A stretch of 64,000 nucleotides of DNA from NCBI GenBank assembly GCA_016290775.1, contig JAEEVF010000004.1:141792-205791 (forward strand), given 5' to 3'. The stretch comes from Acetatifactor sp. GTDB lineage: Bacteria > Bacillota > Clostridia > Lachnospirales > Lachnospiraceae. Below, piece after piece: positions 58,750 to 64,000 of the stretch. The position numbers and the translations under genes are program-made. Below the pieces are notes generated by a model that was not told where the DNA came from, searched no databases, and saw only the letters and a list, made by a program, of their open reading frames with translations. The first letter of the stretch is position 1. Each line of letters starts with the position of its first letter.

Positions 58750-60384
58750 TCAGGCTTCTTCCACCGCTTTCCCGCTGCCCAGAAAATGTCTCATCACAAA
58801 CAGTGCCGCGATCATCAAAGCAATTGCGATGGGCAATGCGATGAAGGCGTTGGGAATGAAGCCTGCAATGATATATGCTACGAAGCTGACGGCGGCCACG
58901 GTCAGGGAATAAGGCAGCTGCGTCGCGACATGGGTCACGTGGTCGCACTGCGCGCCGGCGCTCGCCATGATCGTCGTGTCGGAGATGGGCGAGCAATGAT
59001 CGCCGCAAACCGCGCCTGCCATGCAGGCGGACACGCAAACCACGCCAAGAGGATCGGTCAGCGGGAACACGCCCAGCGTGATCGGGATCAGGATTCCAAA
59101 GGTGCCCCAGCTCGTACCGGTCGAGAACGACAGGCCGCACGCGATCAGGAACACGATCGCAGGCAGGAACAGCTTAAAGCTTCCGGCGGAACCTTCCACC
59201 ACCATCTCAACATATTCTTTCGCCCCAAGGCTGTCGGTCATGGCCTTCAGCGTCCACGCGAAGGTCAGGATCAGGATCGCGGGCACCATCGACTTAAAGC
59301 CCTCAGGAAGGCAAGCCGTGATCTGCTTGAAGGTCAAAACACGGCGGATCAGATAATATGCAAATGTCACCACCAGCGTGACTGCAGAGCCCAGCATCAG
59401 GCCCACGGACGCATCCGCATTCGAGAATGCATCGATAAACCCTTCGCCTGCAAAGAAGCCTCCGGAGTATATCATGCCGATCACGCAGGACACAATAAGA
59501 ACAACGATCGGCAGCACCAGATCCAGCACCTTACCGTTCGGATTTGCCGCTTCGTTTGCAGTCTCCGCCGCATTCTTCATGCCGGAGAACACGTCGCCGT
59601 TTTCCCTTGCGTTCTTTTCATGCTTCGCCATCGGGCCGAAGTCCAGATTCGTCAGCGCCAGGAACACCATCATGATCAGCGTTAAGAGCGCATAGAAATT
59701 GAAAGGAATGGCCTTGATGAACAGGTACAGACCGTTGCCGTCCTCCACATAGGACGAAACCGCTGCCGCCCAGGACGAAACCGGCGCAATGATACAGATC
59801 GGCGCAGCAGTCGCATCGATGAGATATGCCAGCTTCGCGCGAGAAATCTTGCTCTTATCGCTCACGGGACGCATCACCGAGCCCACCGTCAGACAGTTAA
59901 AATAATCATCAATGAAGATCAGCACGCCAAGCGCGATCGTCGCAAGCTGCGCCCCCGCCCGCGTCTTGATGTGCGCGGATGCCCAGCGTCCAAACGCCGC
60001 TGAACCGCCCGCCTTGTTCATCATCACAACCATGGTGCCTAGGATCACCAGGAACACCAAAATCCCGACATTCGACGGACTCGCCACCGACGCCACAATG
60101 CCGTCGTTAAAGACGTGCACCAGCGTCCCCTCGAAATTGAAGCCCGAGTACAGAAGGCCGCCCACCAAAATACCCACGAAAAGCGAGGTGTAAACTTCCT
60201 TGGTGATCAGGGCCAGCGCAATCGCAATGATCGGCGGAAGCAAGGACCAGAAGGTCATGTAGAAGTAGGAAGTAGGTTCCGCCGCGCCGCCTTCAGAAGC
60301 AAGGGCAGTCAGGGGAAGAAGGAATGTCATAAGAACAAGGGAAAGTAAGAAGATTGGAATACGACGATGCTTAGCTGTACGCAT
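58750..60384 (-). CDS. nhaC: Na+/H+ antiporter, NhaC family
   Basis: 544 residues. A signal-peptide-like N-terminus (1-29, ending ALASEGG) precedes about 11-12 membrane spans, with ALITKEVYTSLFVGILVGG, FIDDYFNCLTVGSVMRPVSD (the charged ion site), SFSTGTSWGTFGI and CGDHCSPISDTTIMASAG. The last two are NhaC hallmarks. Substrates of the family include Na+/H+, malate/lactate and amino-acid related ions, so Na+/H+ exchange is the default. GGAGC precedes the ATG. GC content is like the core genome rather than the neighbouring AT-rich genes. Confidence 0.85.
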   Translation of the reverse strand: MRTAKHRRIPIFLLSLVLMTFLLPLTALASEGGAAEPTSYFYMTFWSLLPPIIAIALALITKEVYTSLFVGILVGGLLYSGFNFEGTLVHVFNDGIVASVASPSNVGILVFLVILGTMVVMMNKAGGSAAFGRWASAHIKTRAGAQLATIALGVLIFIDDYFNCLTVGSVMRPVSDKSKISRAKLAYLIDATAAPICIIAPVSSWAAAVSSYVEDGNGLYLFIKAIPFNFYALLTLIMMVFLALTNLDFGPMAKHEKNARENGDVFSGMKNAAETANEAANPNGKVLDLVLPIVVLIVSCVIGMIYSGGFFAGEGFIDAFSNADASVGLMLGSAVTLVVTFAYYLIRRVLTFKQITACLPEGFKSMVPAILILTFAWTLKAMTDSLGAKEYVEMVVEGSAGSFKLFLPAIVFLIACGLSFSTGTSWGTFGILIPITLGVFPLTDPLGVVCVSACMAGAVCGDHCSPISDTTIMASAGAQCDHVTHVATQLPYSLTVAAVSFVAYIIAGFIPNAFIALPIAIALMIAALFVMRHFLGSGKAVEEA

Positions 60385-60777
60385 GGTAGATGCTCCTTTC
60401 TCTGTGATGATCGAATCGTACTATTGACAGTATCAATCGTGTACCGGGATGGTAATGTGATTCGATGGAAGGACGAACGTCCATAATTTTAGATTATCAC
60501 AAATGCGGGGAGTGTCAATTGGAATTGTAAGATTCAGCTTATTTAATTTAATGCGCAAATTTCGATTTGGTTCCCATTTCTGAAGAAATAATGCTTTCAT
60601 TTGTTTTTTTGGCAATAATCGCATTTTTTGCCAAAAGTCCAATTCGCCCCTTCATCCGCTATACATTCCATCGAAACCGTTTCCTTTACAACCCGAAATT
60701 GGCCTTTCTCGTATACCTCTTCTATCATCCCAGATTCAGTGTTCTTGAGCAGTAGGGGCCAAACCGTGGCATGAAAA
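60385..60777. other. Intergenic, no gene seen
   Basis: The right side of the gap between nhaC and the Panacea pair. AT-rich. Short open frames here lack ribosome sites and relatives. The nhaC promoter should be near 60400-60440, where ATTGA-TACTG-TCAAT forms a short inverted repeat. No other structure is apparent. Confidence 0.6.
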
Positions 60778-60801
60778 GAGGCTCGGCGAATGCCGAGCCT
60801 C
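60778..60801 (-). terminator. Rho-independent terminator after Panacea toxin gene
   Basis: GAGGCTCGGC-ATTC-GCCGAGCCTC followed by TTTTCATG on the minus strand, 42 bp past the stop. Confidence 0.88.
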
Positions 60802-60843
60802 GAAATGATTACATCAATTATGACCTAGGAACATCTCCTGTTG

Positions 60844-61311
60844 TCAAGTATACTTCAAATATGATCGGCATACACAATTATCATTATCTCCATGATCATC
60901 ATCATACCAAAGTATATTAAATACCTTACCCGTCATATATCCATACAGTCTGTGTGTCCCATCAAGTCGTAGTGAGATCAACGATTCCGCTTCGATGAAC
61001 TTTGATAACAATCTATCTTGTGCTTTTTTAGACAATGCATTCGTGTTAATGGAATGATTGTTCTTTTTTGCCACCAGCAAAATCTCTTTCCATGTTTGTG
61101 TTTCCCACGCTTTTAACTTCGGGAATATTTCGTTCCAAAAAGCGTCGCCGACATGATCCTTAGAAAATGCCCACATCTCCTTGTCAGCATTGTTAAAAGT
61201 CCATGAGGGATTCTCTGAATAATATTGCTCAGGGTCTCCGCCCTGAGCAATATATTTTCCAATCGGATTCTCCTTTTGAATTACCTCTTTCTTCTTTTTA
61301 GAGCCCGCCAT
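60844..61311 (-). CDS. Probable toxin partner of Panacea antitoxin
   Basis: 155 residues, unassigned by family. The N-terminus is lysine-rich (GSKKKKEVIQKEN); SWTFNNADKEMWAFSKDH follows and the last 40 residues (LISLRLDGTHRLYGYMTGKV, FNILWYDDDH) resemble the end of RelE/HigB-like or other mRNA-interferase proteins, without certainty. It overlaps the antitoxin gene by 14 bp. In Panacea (PanAT) systems the toxins are very diverse and the antitoxin is the conserved member, so this place in the operon is the main evidence. AT-rich codon use. Confidence 0.65.
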   Translation of the reverse strand: MAGSKKKKEVIQKENPIGKYIAQGGDPEQYYSENPSWTFNNADKEMWAFSKDHVGDAFWNEIFPKLKAWETQTWKEILLVAKKNNHSINTNALSKKAQDRLLSKFIEAESLISLRLDGTHRLYGYMTGKVFNILWYDDDHGDNDNCVCRSYLKYT

Positions 61312-61729
61312 AATACATCGCCATACTTTCTTTTGAGATAATGTTATTAGAACCGACGCCCGCAGGTACTCCAGCCCTCGCCTGAACCCACGGATCTTCC
61401 ATGTGCGTCAATTGACTCAACCACTGTGCGTCGCGCTTTCCATAATGCGCAAGCACCTTGTCAATCGTATCCTTTTGCTCATCAGTCAGATTGCCTTCTC
61501 CATCAGGTTCATCACTAGCGCCTACAGAATACTTTCCCTGCGTTTCACGAAACAATTCCGCGCACACAGGGCCATTCGCCCACGCATGAAAATCCTCCGG
61601 GAATAACGGTGCTTCGTCCCACACAAGCGACCATGCCTGCGAATAGTAGCAAAGCTTCTGCAGCTTCATCGTTGACATAGGACCCGACTTTTCCAGTATG
61701 TACTTTGCCGTATCATATACATTTGCCAT
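61298..61729 (-). CDS. Panacea domain (DUF4065, SocA-like) antitoxin
   Basis: 143 residues. MSTMKLQKLCYYSQAWSLVW and FHAWANGPVCAELF are the Panacea/DUF4065 signature (also called GepA or SocA-like). Panacea proteins are chaperone-like antitoxins able to neutralise many unrelated toxins; SocA in Caulobacter is an adaptor for proteolysis. GGAGG lies 7 nt ahead of the ATG. First gene of a two-gene operon. Confidence 0.88.
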   Translation of the reverse strand: MANVYDTAKYILEKSGPMSTMKLQKLCYYSQAWSLVWDEAPLFPEDFHAWANGPVCAELFRETQGKYSVGASDEPDGEGNLTDEQKDTIDKVLAHYGKRDAQWLSQLTHMEDPWVQARAGVPAGVGSNNIISKESMAMYYGGL

Positions 61730-61809
61730 CGCTTTACCTCCACAAACAAGCTCCCAATTCCGTTCAACCTAACACAACACCATTTCCCATAAGCATTTCC
61801 CTTAAACTA

Positions 61810-61861
61810 ATTATAACATAACAACACACAGAAAGTCAACAGATAAGTCGAACATTTGTTC
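61810..61861 (-). promoter_or_regulatory. Panacea operon promoter with SOS-type box
   Basis: TTGACT (61834-61839), 18 bp, TATAAT (61810-61815) on the minus strand. At 61850-61861 is GAACAAATGTTC (minus strand), identical in all 12 bases to the exact recA box. It stands 10 bp upstream of the -35, so it could be a LexA site at the outer edge of the promoter. Confidence 0.75.
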
Positions 61862-61916
61862 TACTTGCAGACATTTTATGTTGTATAACAAGTTATAAGA
61901 ATGCTTTATGATAATT

Positions 61917-62738
61917 TCACGAAATCGCATTTGCTATATAGTTTTTGAATTCTAATAATTCTGCACTTTTTATATAATAACCTAAATTAATCATGGTTTT
62001 TCCAATTGAAACTGTTTTTTGTTGCATTTTCACATCGACATTAACTATTTCACCAACATCTAGCATTTGCGGTCCCTCGAAAAGCACTCCTAAGAAAATG
62101 GCCCTGGTTTGCATGTTTATGTTTTTGCTTTTCTTATCTAAATAGCCCATTTCATCCAAGATCAATATTGGAGAACCTGACGAACCAGGAAAACAAGCCA
62201 TGTCGACCACTCCTATGCTCTTTCTGTTAAAATCGAATGCTGGATGTGAAGCCGTATATCCTCTTCTGAATAATGGATAATTATGTATTTGATCCCATAA
62301 GCCATTAGGGTATCCTACCATAACGACCTGCTCAAGTGCGCTCAACTCTTCAAGTTTTTCTTGCTCATAGATTAAACTATCATCTAGCGCTCTATAAAAA
62401 ACATATTTACCAGTTCGTCTATGAACCTCCTCAAAGAGCGGGTTCACAAATGTAAAGCACAAATCCTGGCTAGAATGAAAAACCCAATTTGTACAAAATG
62501 AAACAGCAAAAGATTCGTCCAGTGCAACTTCACCATTTTTATCTTCACACAAATGAAGATTAAACCTCATTATAGCATTCGGATTTCCATTTACCACATG
62601 CTTATTCGTAATGATCACAGGGACGATCGTATCACCATAAACAAAATGATTAAAAAACCCAGTACCCGTCGAGCCATCGGGGCTCTCTAATCTTATCGTA
62701 CTAAACATCATTTGTTCAGAAAGGGAAATTGGTTTCAT
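61917..62738 (-). CDS. Trypsin-like serine protease domain protein
   Basis: 273 residues without signal peptide. STGTGFF (24-30), IITNKHVV with His47, SSQDLCF with Asp92 and CFPGSSGSPI with Ser187 give a chymotrypsin-fold triad in the right order (S1C/DegP-like, no PDZ domain). The ATG at 62738 has GGAGAGG upstream; a frame 37 codons longer would translate the 24-bp repeats and is not accepted. Cytosolic trypsin-like domains of this sort occur in accessory and anti-phage loci, often with a partner gene; its partner may be the gene at 63036-63701. Confidence 0.78.
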   Translation of the reverse strand: MKPISLSEQMMFSTIRLESPDGSTGTGFFNHFVYGDTIVPVIITNKHVVNGNPNAIMRFNLHLCEDKNGEVALDESFAVSFCTNWVFHSSQDLCFTFVNPLFEEVHRRTGKYVFYRALDDSLIYEQEKLEELSALEQVVMVGYPNGLWDQIHNYPLFRRGYTASHPAFDFNRKSIGVVDMACFPGSSGSPILILDEMGYLDKKSKNINMQTRAIFLGVLFEGPQMLDVGEIVNVDVKMQQKTVSIGKTMINLGYYIKSAELLEFKNYIANAIS

Positions 62739-62772
62739 ACTGTAACCTCTCCATCTATTTTGCGTGTCGTTG

Positions 62773-62844
62773 TTAGAGCCCGGCAGAATTAGCCATTCAG
62801 AGACCAGCAGAAACAGCCAATCTGGGCTCAAAAGAAAAAGCCAA
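62773..62844 (-). repeat. Three 24-bp direct repeats, possible IS21-type element end
   Basis: On the minus strand three units, 62844-62821, 62820-62797 and 62796-62773, each exactly 24 bp with consensus TTGGCTNTTTCTGCTGGGCT. An A/T-rich lead sequence TGATGCA begins before the first unit. IS21-family elements carry such multiple transposase-binding repeats at their ends. No istA or istB gene is in the window, so this would be a solo end or remnant. The rest of 62845-63035 shows nothing. Confidence 0.5.
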
Positions 62845-63035
62845 TGCATCAGCTTTTCCTTTCCTTAGTTGTTGTTTTTCGGCAATGCCGCGGACGGACC
62901 GGCTGTAAGGGATATCGTCTCATCAATTGCTGAGCCTCGATGAATTTCCGTCATATGTTTGGGTTGCATCACACCACGGAATGCATTCATGTGTTCTGCC
63001 TGCTTCAAATATGCGTCAAAAATTCTGGATACATG

Positions 63036-63701
63036 TCAACTTGAGAGCAAAATGTACATTAGTTTTCTCCCGAACAGTGTTATTCTGTAATCCTTTTTGT
63101 CGGAAGCTGGAATCATGATCGTACCAGGATAGTTTTCGGTCGTCACAGGCCTAGATATTGCGGTATATACACCATAGGAGGACATTCTTATTAGTGCATC
63201 TGGTACCTCCTCATCCTTAACCTGCGACCATTCTTCTTGTTTCAATGCCTCAATGTCTCCCGGGAGAAAACGATTTATAATTTCAGAGTAAGCCGCAAAC
63301 TCTCTCCATTCAATCTCATTTGTCAAAAAAGCGAGATAAAGTTTTGCCAGCCATCTGGGTTTATCTTCTCCTAAATACTGTGCGAGAATAATTACAACAT
63401 ATTCTAGTTCCTTCTCTTTGTCCTTATCCTTCTTATTTACAAAGTCATTGATATATTTTTCCCTTTTATCACCCGAAATCCCGTATCCAATCTCGTTTAG
63501 GAAAATACATAATTGTTTTATATGATGGCGATCAGATATGGTTTTCCCAATCTTATAAAGTGATACGACCGTTGAAATAAATGGAATGTCTTTTATCACA
63601 TCATCCTCTATCAACAAATCCAAGCCATATTCTGCATATTGCACGGCAATCTCGGTACCTGATGATTCCAATTCTTTTTTGAATGCCTCCGATAAATTCA
63701 T
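63036..63701 (-). CDS. Uncharacterised protein, not recognised
   Basis: 221 residues, mostly helical. A hydrophobic helix at about 33-57 (IKDIPFISTVVSLYKIGKTI) could insert in a membrane. A charged middle (KKDKDKEKELEY) and a C-terminal beta-rich part (TIMIPASDKKDYRITLFGRK) follow. The phrase YRITLFGRKL looks like a short winged-helix or ligand wing. CGGGGACATA precedes the ATG. AT-rich. It lies upstream of the protease gene with 297 bp between, including the 24-bp repeats. I assign no function. Confidence 0.7.
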   Translation of the reverse strand: MNLSEAFKKELESSGTEIAVQYAEYGLDLLIEDDVIKDIPFISTVVSLYKIGKTISDRHHIKQLCIFLNEIGYGISGDKREKYINDFVNKKDKDKEKELEYVVIILAQYLGEDKPRWLAKLYLAFLTNEIEWREFAAYSEIINRFLPGDIEALKQEEWSQVKDEEVPDALIRMSSYGVYTAISRPVTTENYPGTIMIPASDKKDYRITLFGRKLMYILLSS

Positions 63702-63852
63702 TACTATGTCCCCGCTCTTCAGAATAATTTATTACATATATTGCCTCCACTCATCACTTTAATCCTACCAAATCTCTCCCAACAACTCCATTAGCAGATT
63801 AGCAAAATAGTTAGGCGTGTTTTTGTGCCAAATACTTAATTTACATCCATAT

Positions 63853-63942
63853 TATGGCGGCGCGCTGCGATCCTGCAAATGGCGTCCTACTTCGGCCGCA
63901 TTTGCGGAGCTAATCGGCCGTGATGCGCAGCGAGCGGCCATA
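63853..63942. repeat. 90-bp imperfect palindrome
   Basis: Outer arms TATGGCGGCGCGCTGCG (63853-63869) and CGCAGCGAGCGGCCATA (63926-63942) match at 15 of 17 positions, and inner arms GCAAATG and CATTTGC also pair. It is GC-rich inside AT-rich DNA. Nothing coding is seen between 63702 and the window end. Confidence 0.7.
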
Positions 63943-64000
63943 CTTTTGCTTTGATTTAAAACCACGTTATTCCTCATAATGATGTTATGCCACGAAAGTG

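Noticed and set aside
60433..60755. Short open frames in the gap right of nhaC
   Set aside because: AT-rich, no ribosome sites, no family features on either strand.
62739..62849. N-terminal extension of the protease with repeated DWLFLL-type residues
   Set aside because: It is a translation of the 24-bp repeats; the ATG at 62738 has a good ribosome site and matches the start of the domain.

Overview
The window looks like chromosome from a low-GC Gram-positive anaerobe of the class Clostridia, most probably the family Lachnospiraceae. This is judged from protein content: RemA-type DUF370, a DUF4317 protein, RqcH, RNase Y, the order yicC-remA-gmk-rpoZ-rimO-pgsA-cinA, GAAC-N4-GTTC type SOS boxes and strong AGGAGG ribosome sites. 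No 16S gene is present, so genus is open. Nearly all genes lie on the minus strand; aroF, rqcH, the DUF4317 gene, the CYTH gene and toxN are the plus-strand exceptions.

Layout. 1-1.75 kb: GDP-fucose synthesis (fcl, cut by the window edge, and gmd). 1.9-4.7 kb: an AraC regulator and a padR-DUF4097 pair with a perfect inverted repeat on its promoter. 4.8-9.5 kb: a four-gene cassette (FkbH-like HAD-IIIC enzyme, carrier protein, MBOAT acyltransferase, SGNH-like protein) that looks like a surface-polymer acylation machine, possibly using a glyceryl group. 9.6-24.2 kb: housekeeping (pnp, rpsO, aroF, an aspartate-type aminotransferase, recA-recX-rny, then yicC through cinA). 24.2-28.4 kb: moxR-DUF58-transglutaminase. 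28.6-29.9 kb: a secreted Ig-like protein. 30.1-36.6 kb: rqcH, a lipid-linked saccharide flippase, glgA, DUF4317. 36.55-37.07 kb: a dispersed repeat followed by seven tandem palindromic units. 37.1-45.5 kb: a zinc-ribbon membrane protein, then a galactoside operon (TetR, GH2, GPH symporter, GH36). 45.9-57 kb: DJ-1 and an ABC exporter, CYTH phosphatase, malQ, two GGDEF proteins in tandem, a Ca2+/Na+ exchanger, and an ADP-ribosylglycohydrolase joined to an SseB-like domain.

From a tRNA-Leu gene at 57.25 kb to the right end the DNA is visibly more AT-rich and accessory, apart from an nhaC-type antiporter gene. It holds a complete type III toxin-antitoxin locus (promoter, three 37-nt pseudoknot repeats, hairpin, ToxN-like toxin with an unusual hydrophobic tail), a Panacea-type toxin-antitoxin pair whose promoter has a box identical to the recA SOS box, a trypsin-like protease gene beside an unrecognised gene, repeats that look like one end of an IS21-type element, and a 90-bp inverted repeat. 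This is the most likely place for new biology, together with the palindrome array at 36.66-37.07 kb and the FkbH-ACP-MBOAT-SGNH cassette.

Starts were moved from the longest open frame where a ribosome site or family alignment from memory pointed to an internal codon. Functions are read from motifs by eye; no database search was run.
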